Source: Pantoea ananatis LMG 2665
GTDB lineage: Bacteria > Pseudomonadota > Gammaproteobacteria > Enterobacterales > Enterobacteriaceae
Reading direction: 5' to 3'
NCBI RefSeq assembly: GCF_000710035.2
Contig: NZ_JMJJ01000004.1
Span: 248,001 to 312,000, forward strand
Length of the DNA: 64,000 bases
The translations under genes were made by a program, and so were the position numbers. The notes under the pieces were generated by a model that worked only from the letters and a program-made list of their open reading frames with translations, did no database searches and was not told where the DNA came from. Positions 7,350 through 15,316 of this stretch are shown one piece after another. Each line of letters begins with the position of its first letter. The stretch's first letter is position 1.

Positions 7350-8048
7350 TTAAAAGCACGCCTGGGCTTTTACGGACGGAGAAGGCGCTTTGTGATAAAC
7401 CAGCGTCGCGTGATCCCACCAAGGATTAACATTTACCGCCTGCCCAACCAGCATAAATCCCGCGTCCGCGATCTCGGCGATAAGTGCATCCAGCGGCTTC
7501 AGGGTGCGCCAGGGATGACCGTTAACCATTAAAACCCCGCGGCGGGCATCATAGCGGTCAAGGTCGGTTCGCTGTTTAGGCGCACCACACATACTGCTGA
7601 TGATCAATGTGCCATTGGCAGCCAAAACCCGATGCAGAGCCTTAAGGCACGCCGCGCGCTGGGGACCGATCAGGCAGTGAAAGCAACTGCCGTCAAAGAC
7701 GACATCAAACGTTGCATCCGGATAATGTGCCAGGTCACAGACATCGCCCTGATCAAAACAGCCGCTTAAGCCTGACGCCGCGAATCGCGATCTGGCCCAG
7801 TCCACGGCGACCGCTGAAATATCCACGCCAAAAACCCGAAAGCCTTTTTCGGCAAAACAATGTGAGGCCATGGCACCGTTGCCGCAGCCCAACTCAAGGA
7901 ACGTTCCGCCAGTTGGAATGAACTGCGCAGCACCCAGCCAGCCAATGGTGGCGTTAAGTTGCTGATGCGCCCGTTGATAACCGCTGCCGGTCCAGGCTTC
8001 ATGGCCTTCCCTCTGAAGGCGACGATAAATAGCGTCATAGCTTTCCAC
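7350..8048 (-). CDS. Class I SAM-dependent methyltransferase
   Basis: A 232-residue Rossmann-fold methyltransferase. Motif I is L-E-L-G-C-G-N-G at residues 51-58, followed by the acidic F-G-V-D-I-S strand end, D-x-G-D-V-C-D for adenine contact, and F-D-V-V-F-D-G-S as motif IV. The substrate is not identifiable; small-molecule methyltransferases of the methyltransf_25/11 type look like this. The start is GTG at 8048 preceded by AAGGTGA. It is a lone gene on the minus strand with no functional partner nearby. The C-terminal tail (APSPSVKAQACF) is low-complexity and probably not catalytic. Confidence 0.85.
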   Translation of the reverse strand: MESYDAIYRRLQREGHEAWTGSGYQRAHQQLNATIGWLGAAQFIPTGGTFLELGCGNGAMASHCFAEKGFRVFGVDISAVAVDWARSRFAASGLSGCFDQGDVCDLAHYPDATFDVVFDGSCFHCLIGPQRAACLKALHRVLAANGTLIISSMCGAPKQRTDLDRYDARRGVLMVNGHPWRTLKPLDALIAEIADAGFMLVGQAVNVNPWWDHATLVYHKAPSPSVKAQACF

Positions 8049-8302
8049 GTCAGGCTCACCTTTTATTCAAAGAGCGTCATGACAGATTATGTGATTTTTA
8101 GCGGCTTTTACCACAGGGCATCAGCAGGTAACAAACCGGGCGTATCAGGCATCAGCGCAATAAAAAGATGATGACCTGAAGAACGGCAAGCAGTCAGAAT
8201 TTAACATTTTGACCACTCCTGGCGCTGCTACCGTGATTCTGCTTTACCTGCAAAGAAGGACTTGCGTATTGTGAGGCTCTGTTTCCTTATCGCCTTTTCA
8301 CT

Positions 8303-9556
8303 ATGACGAATCTGAATGTGACGATGTGCCGCAGCGCCTCTATTCTGTTCGCAGTTTTGAGCGTATTGATGAGTTTTACGGCTCAGGCTGGCGATCGAAG
8401 AAGTGTGACACAGCCTGTCTCGCCGCCCGTTTGCCAGCGGATTTATGCAAGCAATCAATCCAATATCGGCCCGCACATTCAACAGGCGCTGAACAACTGC
8501 CCACCTGGCAGGATGGTACTGTTAGTGCCATCGCCCACTGTAAAGACGTTGACTAGCGGCCCCCTGTCTTTGCCCTCCGGCGTCAGCCTGGGAGTTGATA
8601 AGGGTGCGGTGCTGAGCGCCATCCCGGATCCACGCTTATACGATAACGGCCGCGGGAGCTGCGGGAAGCTGGATAACCAGGGCAATGGTTGCCGGGCGTT
8701 TATTACGCTTAATCACGTCCACGGCAGCGGGATTTACGGGCAAGGCGTGATCGACGGGCAGGGCGCTGCCAGCATGGCAGGTGAGGGGCAAACCTGGTGG
8801 CAACTGGCAGCCAGCGCCAAAAATGATGAGGCGAAGCAAAACGCCCCGCGACTGATTCAGATTGATCATGCCAGTGATATTACGCTGTACCAGATCACCC
8901 TGAAGAACGCGCCAAACTTTCATGTAGTCATCAATGACAGTCAGGGCATTACGCTGTGGGGCATCACCATCGACACGCCTGCCACCGCGCGAAACACCGA
9001 TGGCGTGGACCCGATGGGTTCTTCCGATGTCACGCTAATTAACAGTCGAATCAGCACCGGCGATGACAATGTGGCGATTAAAGCGGGCAATGCGCCTGCC
9101 TCCCATATCTCCATCCTGAATAACCAGTTTGGCTTTGGGCACGGTATGTCAATTGGCAGTGAAATCAACCGTGGCGTTAGTGATGTACTGGTTGACGGGC
9201 TGACGTTAACCGGCACGACGAATGGCCTGCGTATCAAAAGCGATCGCTCGCGGGGCGGGCAGGTCCGGGCGATTCGCTATCAAAATGTCTGTATGCAGAA
9301 CGTGGACAATCCCGTGGTCATGGATACGCACTATGATACGCACGCGAGCGGCACGATGATCCCGGATTACCGCGATATCACCTTCGATAACGTCAAAACA
9401 GGCAAGGGGAAACTTACGCTGGATGGTTACAGCGAGGTTTATCCGCTTGAGATGACCTTAAAGAATGTCACTGTCGGTGAGCAGGCAACGATAGAGGAAC
9501 GCTTTGCTATCGTTCATGGGCGCTTTACGCGGGCACCTCAAACAGCGTGCCGTTAA
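8303..9556 (+). CDS. Exported polygalacturonase (glycoside hydrolase family 28)
   Basis: A 417-residue pectin-degrading enzyme. A signal peptide of about 29 residues ends in TAQA, so the product is periplasmic or secreted. The right-handed beta-helix carries the full GH28 active-site set: N-T-D-G-V-D (231-236), G-D-D-N-V-A-I-K from 253 with D254/D255, G-H-G-M-S-I-G-S-E with H280, and R-I-K-S for substrate binding. These residues hydrolyse alpha-1,4 linkages between galacturonic acids of plant pectate. No pectate lyase, oligogalacturonide transporter or KdgR-type site is nearby. It supports a plant-associated lifestyle. A second in-frame ATG at 8324 is a possible alternative start. Confidence 0.95.
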   Translation: MTNLNVTMCRSASILFAVLSVLMSFTAQAGDRRSVTQPVSPPVCQRIYASNQSNIGPHIQQALNNCPPGRMVLLVPSPTVKTLTSGPLSLPSGVSLGVDKGAVLSAIPDPRLYDNGRGSCGKLDNQGNGCRAFITLNHVHGSGIYGQGVIDGQGAASMAGEGQTWWQLAASAKNDEAKQNAPRLIQIDHASDITLYQITLKNAPNFHVVINDSQGITLWGITIDTPATARNTDGVDPMGSSDVTLINSRISTGDDNVAIKAGNAPASHISILNNQFGFGHGMSIGSEINRGVSDVLVDGLTLTGTTNGLRIKSDRSRGGQVRAIRYQNVCMQNVDNPVVMDTHYDTHASGTMIPDYRDITFDNVKTGKGKLTLDGYSEVYPLEMTLKNVTVGEQATIEERFAIVHGRFTRAPQTACR

Positions 9557-9612
9557 CCGCATGGTGGGCTGCCCGCGACTTACTCTGGCAGTCTGTTTTG
9601 ATCTTCATCGCG

Positions 9613-10095
9613 CTATTTTATCTCGGCTTCAGCGCCATTTTCTGATTCACCATACAGCTGGTTTGCCGTGTCGTTTGGCCAGGATTCAATGTCACCGCAG
9701 GAATAGGTATAACTGCCTAACGCCAGTTTATAGCTCAGCACGTTCTTATCGTCTATAGCCGCGCCCCAGACCACTTCCAGCGCTGGATTGTGCGTTTCAA
9801 TGAAGTGCTTCGATAACTGATCAAACTTCACGGGCACGAAGCGGGAATAGGTATTGTCTGCAGTAAACGCCACGCTGGACATAAACAGATCCATCTCACT
9901 ACTTTCCCGGTTTTTCAAACCTAAAAGCATGATGTTATCGGACGTTTTCACCAGTTGAAGCTTTATGGTTTTGCCGCACAGCTGCTGTCCGCTGGCAGGC
10001 AGATTACCCAGCAGCGGTGCGCGCTCCGCAAGGGCGCTGTTTGAGATTAAAACTGTCGATATAAAAAGAAAAAAAACAGTCGTCGCGCGTTTCAT
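9613..10095 (-). CDS. Secreted protein of unknown function
   Basis: A 160-residue protein with a clear signal peptide (Lys-Arg start, Phe/Leu/Ile core, ending SALA at residue 23). The ATG at 10095 was chosen over the longer frame to 10185 because it places the signal peptide at the N terminus and has AGGG upstream. The mature part has only two cysteines (C40 and C133), which could form a disulfide, and a beta-rich pattern with repeated polar turns. I do not recognise the family. It is convergent with the polygalacturonase gene (56-nt gap) and has no operon partner. Confidence 0.75.
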   Translation of the reverse strand: MKRATTVFFLFISTVLISNSALAERAPLLGNLPASGQQLCGKTIKLQLVKTSDNIMLLGLKNRESSEMDLFMSSVAFTADNTYSRFVPVKFDQLSKHFIETHNPALEVVWGAAIDDKNVLSYKLALGSYTYSCGDIESWPNDTANQLYGESENGAEAEIK

Positions 10096-10318
10096 AAGGC
10101 CCTGTATCAAATAAAAAATCATCAGATTGCAGAGCCTGCATGTTTTAACGCTTCGCCATCTTGATCTGTTACATGAAAAGCGCAACAGATTGTCATCTGC
10201 GGCATTGACCGGTTACGCGATGTGTTTTATCGCACCAGGGTGAGTAGGCGCGATATAATATGCCGGACAGACAACCTCTGTAACACGCCGCCGGGAAAAC
10301 CAGATGATAAAAGAGTGA

Positions 10319-10522
10319 CATCATGCGCTTAATTTACTGTTCCAGAGCGATGTAAACCCTGGCGAACAACCAGGTATCTTCGCTCTGCTTTTCAACTTCT
10401 CATGCCCCTTCATGGGGTATCCAATTGGACCCGAAGGTAAAGGATTTATCCGGCTAAATCTGGCCTGTCCGCGAGCGTATCTGCAACAAGCGCTTGAAGG
10501 ACTAAAGAAAATTCGGCTGTGA
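10319..10522 (+). pseudogene. Relic of a MalY/PatB-type PLP aminotransferase, C-terminal end only
   Basis: An open frame from 10319 to a TGA at 10520-10522 ends with G-P-E-G-K-G-F-I-R-L-N-L-A-C-P-R, then a helix A-Y-L-Q-Q-A-L-E-G-L. That is the C-terminal signature of class I/II aminotransferases of the MalY/PatB cystathionine beta-lyase group (G-x-G-F-x-R-x-N-x-x-C-P-R). The match starts near 10418. Sequence between 10319 and 10418 does not align in this frame, and the PLP-lysine domain, about 300 residues, is missing. It is a decayed gene end left after a deletion, inside an otherwise gene-free 590-nt gap. Confidence 0.65.
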
Positions 10523-10688
10523 CATCCAGACAGGCCAGCGGTCATCGTTAACCTGCTGGCCTTAATCGCGTATTACCAGGCCCATTCGTGAAGACCGCCT
10601 AAAAAATTATTCCGGCGTTTCTTCACGATAACAGGCGGCTGGCGTAAAATCGGCCAACCTGAGTGGGTTGTCTTGCAGAGTGGATCTT

Positions 10689-11414
10689 ATGCTTATCAGC
10701 ACAGAAACAGAACGGACGTATATCGCTGATAGCCGTCTTGCCTGCACCCTTGCCGCCGTGGCGGGCGCCTTAAATACCGCCGCGTTTGAGATTGTAGGAT
10801 TCTTTTCCGCCAATATGACCGGTAACGTCTCTTCGCTATCCGATTTTCTGGCCAAGGCAAAGTTTCACAACGGTCTGTTTTTCCTGTTTATCGTCTGCAT
10901 GTTTATTGTGGGCGCGCTCTTTTCCACATTAATTATTAATGCCGGACGCAGACGCAAAATTCGTACTATTTACGCGGTGAATATCTTTATAGAAGGCATT
11001 GCGCTGGTGGCGCTGGGCGTGATTGAGGCTCGCTATCCCATTGCTGCATCCGGTGTGGTGCTGATCCTGAGCCTGAGCTTTTTAATGGGGCTGCAAAATG
11101 CGGTGGTCACGCGTATCTCGAATGCGCGCGTCAGAACGACGCACGTGTCCGGTACCTCCACAGACATTGGCATCGAACTGGCCATGCTGTTTGATGTCCT
11201 CCGGCGAAAAGAATCACCCAAAGATGCGCCACTCTATCTGGAACGCCTGCGACTGCATACCTACACGATTCTTGCTTTTCTGGTGGGCGGCGTGGCCGGT
11301 ATCTGGCTGTGGCATTTGCTGAACTACTATTTTCTGGTGCTTATCGGTCTGGGACTGATGGGCATGGCGCTGGTCGCTATGCTAAAACCTCAGCCTGCTG
11401 ATGTTGCCCGTTAA
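10689..11414 (+). CDS. YoaK/DUF1275 family membrane protein
   Basis: A 241-residue inner-membrane protein with about six hydrophobic segments. Family motifs are visible: G-A-L-N-T-A-A-F near the N terminus, S-A-N-M-T-G-N-V-S, the G-L-Q-N-A segment mid-protein and T-H-V-S-G-T-S-T-D-I-G after it. DUF1275 proteins are probable transporters with no assigned substrate. ATG 10689 is preferred over the upstream TTG at 10668 because it starts closer to the first conserved segment and has GGA upstream. The 3' end overlaps the convergent lipid kinase gene by 4 nt. Confidence 0.85.
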   Translation: MLISTETERTYIADSRLACTLAAVAGALNTAAFEIVGFFSANMTGNVSSLSDFLAKAKFHNGLFFLFIVCMFIVGALFSTLIINAGRRRKIRTIYAVNIFIEGIALVALGVIEARYPIAASGVVLILSLSFLMGLQNAVVTRISNARVRTTHVSGTSTDIGIELAMLFDVLRRKESPKDAPLYLERLRLHTYTILAFLVGGVAGIWLWHLLNYYFLVLIGLGLMGMALVAMLKPQPADVAR

Positions 11415-12304
11415 GGGTGGCGCTTTTCAGGGGCCAGCACCTTGAGCGCATCATTAATCAGGCAAAACTGCGCGGGCGTTTGCCCAATAATTTCGCCGTC
11501 GGCGTTAATGTAGTGCGGACGGCGCGTATGCAGTGTGAGTGCCGTGGTGCTGAAGGTGCGTACGTTACGCCAGCGGCCCTGGGTGCCGCGCCGCAAAGAG
11601 GGGAAGAGCGCCAGCAACTGCCAGCTTCTTTTCAACTCCAGGCTGTAGACGTCCAGCAGCCCATCGTCCGGGGCCGCGCTTTGCTCTACGGTCATGCCAC
11701 CGCCGTAAAAACGTCCGTTACCGACCGAAACCTGAACGGTTTTGATCGCAATAGCCTGTCCCTCATGATGTAACGTCGCACTAAAGGGGCGGCTTTGCCG
11801 CAAGATGCGCAGTGCTGCAAAAGCATAACCCAGCACGCCCCAGCGTTTTTTGGCCTGAGCCGTAAGGTTCCGCGCCAGCTCTGCCGAAAAACCGATGCTG
11901 GATACGTTCAGGAACAAATGACCATTTACCTCACCCAAATCCACAAAGCGTACGTGTCCCTGGCAAATGATGCTGACAGCCAGCTCCAGCTGAGGCGGAA
12001 TCCCGAGCGTACGTGCAAAATCGTTGGCGGTGCCAAGGGGCAAAATGCCTAAGGGTAAGCCGGTCTGCATAAGGCCCGCTGCCGCCGCATTGAGGGTGCC
12101 GTCGCCCCCGCCGACAATCACCAGATCCACCTGGCTGGCATACGCGGTGATGAGCTCAGCGTAAGGACGGCTGTCGTCGTAAGCGGGTTCTAGCAGAATC
12201 AAACCGGATTGCTGCAGCAGCTGCGTGGCGCGCGCGGCATCAATGCGACCTTTACGTGAGCGCTGGTTGATTAAAAGTAATGCCGTCTTTACCCTTTGCT
12301 GCAT
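11411..12304 (-). CDS. YegS/DgkB-family lipid kinase
   Basis: A 297-residue protein of the diacylglycerol-kinase catalytic fold. The nucleotide-binding G-G-G-D-G-T is at residues 65-70, followed by L-P-L-G-T-A-N-D-F-A-R, the family's second signature. The C-terminal beta-sandwich has V-G-N-G-R-F-Y-G-G-G-M and D-D-G-L-L-D-V. The size matches YegS (about 300 residues), which phosphorylates lipids such as phosphatidylglycerol, and related YegS/BmrU proteins. Exact substrate and orthology to yegS are not certain, so no symbol is given. It stands alone on the minus strand and its stop overlaps the convergent DUF1275 gene. Confidence 0.88.
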   Translation of the reverse strand: MQQRVKTALLLINQRSRKGRIDAARATQLLQQSGLILLEPAYDDSRPYAELITAYASQVDLVIVGGGDGTLNAAAAGLMQTGLPLGILPLGTANDFARTLGIPPQLELAVSIICQGHVRFVDLGEVNGHLFLNVSSIGFSAELARNLTAQAKKRWGVLGYAFAALRILRQSRPFSATLHHEGQAIAIKTVQVSVGNGRFYGGGMTVEQSAAPDDGLLDVYSLELKRSWQLLALFPSLRRGTQGRWRNVRTFSTTALTLHTRRPHYINADGEIIGQTPAQFCLINDALKVLAPEKRHP

Positions 12305-12483
12305 GCTTCGTCCATTTTTAATGAAATGTTAGTGATGAAGTAACCAGAAAGTACACATGCGGGATTATCTCTTACAACCTTGCTTGCGCTACTTTACGTA
12401 AGCCCAGGACAGGAGATGGCCCTGACAAACTGCGCCAGGATTGTCTACACTGCCAGAAAATGGCACGACTCACGGGAGCACAA

Positions 12484-12753
12484 ATGACAGAACAGCAATT
12501 TCGAACCCTTCTGGCAGAAAAAGGGTTTGCAGAGCCGGTTATTGTGGAGCGGGGCGCAAATAGCGAGCTGGATCATCATGAACATCCCTTTGAGGCAATG
12601 GCTCTGATCCTGAGTGGCGATATTACCTTGTACACCGAAAATCAGGCGACCACCTATCGCGAAGGCGATATTTTTCACCTGCATGCAGGGCAGCCGCACC
12701 GCGAGACGTTTGGCGACCGAGGCGTTCGCTATCTGTCAGGCAGAAAAAGTTAA
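12484..12753 (+). CDS. Small single-domain cupin protein
   Basis: An 89-residue cupin_2 barrel. The metal-binding motif is H31-H32-x-H34 with E37, then G-D-I (45-47), and the second motif is G-D-I-F-H-L-H-A-G-Q-P-H (61-72). ATG 12484 is preferred over 12460 because a GGGAG ribosome site lies 6 nt upstream. Such small cupins bind a metal and may be isomerases, oxygenases or sensors; the activity is unknown. It is followed 18 nt later by the DUF4186 gene on the same strand, so the two probably share a transcript. Confidence 0.85.
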   Translation: MTEQQFRTLLAEKGFAEPVIVERGANSELDHHEHPFEAMALILSGDITLYTENQATTYREGDIFHLHAGQPHRETFGDRGVRYLSGRKS

Positions 12754-12771
12754 TCCGGTGATGCGCCAGTG

Positions 12772-13209
12772 ATGAACACCTTTGACGCGCTGTTTCAGCG
12801 CTTAGCCCAATCGCCTTTTCGTCAGCGTTTCCGTCTGGGGCGGTCGGAATATGACTACTGCCTGACGAAGGGAGAGGCCGATGTGGCAGCCCATGCGGCC
12901 ACGTTTGTCCAGCAGCGGCTGGCTGCCAGCGCACCGCCTAATGACGGTAAACAGACGCCAATGCGCGGCCATCCGGTTTTCATCGCGCAGCACGCCACCG
13001 CGACCTGTTGTCGTGGCTGTCTGGCGAAATGGCACGGGATTGCTCAGCATCAGGCGCTGGATGATAAACATCAGGCTTATGTGGTCGCGGTGATTATGCA
13101 CTGGATCCATCAGGCGATGGCGCAACCCGCGCCTGCGCCGCGCGTACGTAAGGCCAGAGCCGCCGCCAAATCACCTTCGCCGGGCAGCCAGCAGCTGGAT
13201 TTGTGGTAG
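12772..13209 (+). CDS. DUF4186 domain protein
   Basis: A 145-residue protein that matches DUF4186 almost end to end. The strongly conserved block is N-D-G-K-Q-T-P-M-x-G-H-P-V-F, then A-Q-H-A-T-A-T-C-C-R-G-C with a C-C-x-x-C cluster and K-W-H-x-I, which looks like a metal site. The family function is unknown. The C-terminal 35 residues are basic and Ala/Pro-rich and lie outside the domain. ATG at 12772 is used; a GTG at 12769 is the next codon upstream. It probably forms a two-gene operon with the cupin. Confidence 0.85.
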   Translation: MNTFDALFQRLAQSPFRQRFRLGRSEYDYCLTKGEADVAAHAATFVQQRLAASAPPNDGKQTPMRGHPVFIAQHATATCCRGCLAKWHGIAQHQALDDKHQAYVVAVIMHWIHQAMAQPAPAPRVRKARAAAKSPSPGSQQLDLW

Positions 13210-13348
13210 AAAAGATTATGTGGCTGATGGACTTTTAACCAGTCAGGTTCGCCATATTTCATTTCAGGTCTATTCTTAAATCGTTCTTTGGTCTCCTGTG
13301 CCAGGATAATCACGCAAGACGACAAATTTCACACAAGAGGGAATTACG

Positions 13349-13666
13349 ATGAAGAAAGCAATTATTGCACTGTCTGCTGTTTTACTGGCCTCGCCAGTTT
13401 TCGCTGCTACCACAACGGATGAAACTGTCGCTGAAGCGCACAAAGGCGCAGATACCGCTAAAGAAAAACTGCATCAGACCGAGCATAAAGGCGAAGAGCT
13501 GAAGCTGAAGTCTGAGCATGCCGCAGAAGGCAAGAGCAATTCGACCTCCAGCAAAATTTCTGAAAGCACGCAGAAAGGCTGGCACAAAACCAAAGAAGGC
13601 ACCGAGAAAGGCTGGGATAAAACCAAGCAGGGTGCTGAAGACCTGAAAAATAAAGCGACTAACTAA
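13349..13666 (+). CDS. Periplasmic Lys-rich LEA-like protein
   Basis: A 105-residue protein with a signal peptide of 19 residues (ending VFA). The mature protein is almost all Lys, Glu, Thr, Ala, Ser and Gly and should be disordered or amphipathic helix. Two consecutive 11-residue units, KGWHKTKEGTE and KGWDKTKQGAE, resemble the 11-mer repeats of group 3 late-embryogenesis-abundant proteins, which protect against desiccation and osmotic stress. The function is inferred only from that likeness. A GAGGG ribosome site precedes the ATG, and a strong terminator follows. It is a single-gene unit. Confidence 0.82.
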   Translation: MKKAIIALSAVLLASPVFAATTTDETVAEAHKGADTAKEKLHQTEHKGEELKLKSEHAAEGKSNSTSSKISESTQKGWHKTKEGTEKGWDKTKQGAEDLKNKATN

Positions 13667-13681
13667 GCCGCTTTAGTGTGA

Positions 13682-13708
13682 AGAAACCCACCGATGGTGG
13701 GTTTTTTT
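13682..13708 (+). terminator. Rho-independent terminator
   Basis: AACCCACC and GGTGGGTT arms with a short GAT loop and a T7 run. It ends the LEA-like gene and faces the convergent AI-2E family gene, whose stop is 6 nt beyond. Confidence 0.88.
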
Positions 13709-13713
13709 ATGGC

Positions 13714-14907
13714 TTATTTTCGAGCCGGCTCGGCCGGAACCGTTTTCGCCTCTAAGGCCTCGGCCTTTGCGGCCTCTGCTTCTGCCGCATCCTGTTGTGC
13801 GGTATCAGACTGTTTTTTTCCTTCTTCAATAAACTCTTCATCGATCTCTTCGATGTTTTCACGGTTATCGCGTCCGGACAGCAGATTCCAGCAGGCAATG
13901 AACAGCGCGGCGATCACCGGGCCAATCACGAAGCCGTTAATGCCGTAGATTTCCATCCCACCCAACGTCGTAATCAGAATCAGGTAGTCAGGCATTTTGG
14001 TATCTTTGCCCACCAGCAGCGGGCGCAGAATGTTATCTACCAGGCCGACAACCACGACAAAGAAGCCAACGAGGAACAACCCTTTCCACAGCGCACCCGT
14101 GGCGAAGAAGAAAATGGTCGCCGGAACCCAGATAATGGCGGAACCGACCGCAGGAACCAGTGACAGGAAGCCCATCAATGCGCCCCATAGCAGGCTGCCA
14201 TCGATGCCGGTAAACCAGAAAGCCAGCCCGCCCAGAATCCCCTGCACGACGCCAACGACGACCGTGCCTTTCACCGTTGCGCGTGACACCGCGGCAAACT
14301 TCATAAACAGATGATGTTTAACGTAGGTAGACAGCGGAAGCGCTTCCAGAATGAGATGCACCAGATAGGAACCATCTTTCAGCAGGAAGAACAGCAGGTA
14401 AAGCATGATGCCGAAGCCAACGGTAAAACTGAACGTACCTTTACCGATGATAAAGGCGCTGCCCGCCAGATACTGACCGCCCTTAAGGGCAAATGCCGAC
14501 AGCCTCTGCTGAATCTGCGTGGCATTATCCAGATTATTTTCAGCCAGATAATGTTTAGCCCAGCCCGGTAGGTGCTGTAACAAATCGGCAAAGACCACCG
14601 GAAACTGGGCGGAGTTGGTTTGCAGCTTGTGATAAACCGTGTTCACCTCCACCACCATGGATGAGGCGATGATCGCTAACGGGGTGAAAACGATCAGGCA
14701 GATGCAAACCAGCGTCAGCAGTGAGGCAAGACCGTTACGATCGCCCAGTTTGCCGCGCAGATACCTTTTGAGCGGGTGGAAGATGACGGCCAGCACCGCT
14801 GCCCACAAAATGGCCGAAAAGTAGGGCGCTAATACTTCAAAAAAGGCAATGGTGGCCATTGCTAAAATCAGAAGGAAAAACCCGACAGTAAGTCCTTTAA
14901 AGCGCAT
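13714..14907 (-). CDS. AI-2E family transporter (UPF0118; YdiK-like)
   Basis: A 397-residue inner-membrane protein with about seven or eight hydrophobic segments. The family signature is seen in F-F-L-L-K-D-G, in G-x-x-Q-G-I-L-G-G-L, in the L-S-L-V-P-A-V-G-S block and in D-N-I-L-R-P-L-L-V-G, followed by L-x-G-G-x-x-x-x-G-x-x-G-x-x-x-G-P. Members export autoinducer-2, protons or other small molecules; the substrate here is unknown. The last 50 residues are a cytoplasmic acidic and Ala/Glu-rich tail (E-E-I-D-E-E-F-I-E-E, then AEAEAAKAEA), longer than I expect for YdiK. It is a single gene. Confidence 0.88.
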   Translation of the reverse strand: MRFKGLTVGFFLLILAMATIAFFEVLAPYFSAILWAAVLAVIFHPLKRYLRGKLGDRNGLASLLTLVCICLIVFTPLAIIASSMVVEVNTVYHKLQTNSAQFPVVFADLLQHLPGWAKHYLAENNLDNATQIQQRLSAFALKGGQYLAGSAFIIGKGTFSFTVGFGIMLYLLFFLLKDGSYLVHLILEALPLSTYVKHHLFMKFAAVSRATVKGTVVVGVVQGILGGLAFWFTGIDGSLLWGALMGFLSLVPAVGSAIIWVPATIFFFATGALWKGLFLVGFFVVVVGLVDNILRPLLVGKDTKMPDYLILITTLGGMEIYGINGFVIGPVIAALFIACWNLLSGRDNRENIEEIDEEFIEEGKKQSDTAQQDAAEAEAAKAEALEAKTVPAEPARK

Positions 14908-15237
14908 TGGATAACCTCATGTAAACATCCCTTAATAAGCACGCACGCCGATGCGGCCATTCGCAACCCGAGAGTGTATGAATGTCGCAACGGTAATCAA
15001 CGATCAATTCTGTTTTTTAATCAATGTCAGACGGCATTCGTGCGGTAACGCCCTCACAACGTCGTAAAGAGGTGGCGGGGCGTAGTCTTGACATCGCCAT
15101 TGGGCAAGACCTCGTTATCTGTGAATAACACCGGTCAATCCTACACTAGCGTAGCGGGTTAGGCCGTTTTTGCTGCCCGTTCGCGGTGGTTTTTTCAGCG
15201 CGCAACGCGCTTTGGGGGTAAACCTCTGGCATAACAG

Positions 15238-15271
15238 CTGAAATAAAAATGTCATAGGGCAATGCTAGCGT
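15238..15271 (+). promoter_or_regulatory. Pho box and extended -10 before acid phosphatase
   Basis: Bases 15238-15255 match 15 of 18 positions of the PhoB consensus CTGTCATAAAACTGTCAT. Ten bases later comes TG-C-TAGCGT (15263-15271), an extended -10-like element at the usual distance. The site lies about 60 nt upstream of the phosphatase start, which implies induction under phosphate limitation. It sits in a 409-nt gap (14908-15316) with no other recognisable feature. Confidence 0.65.
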
Positions 15272-15316
15272 GACAACCGGCAAGGTCAGAGATAATCAGA
15301 CATCAAAGGAATAATA

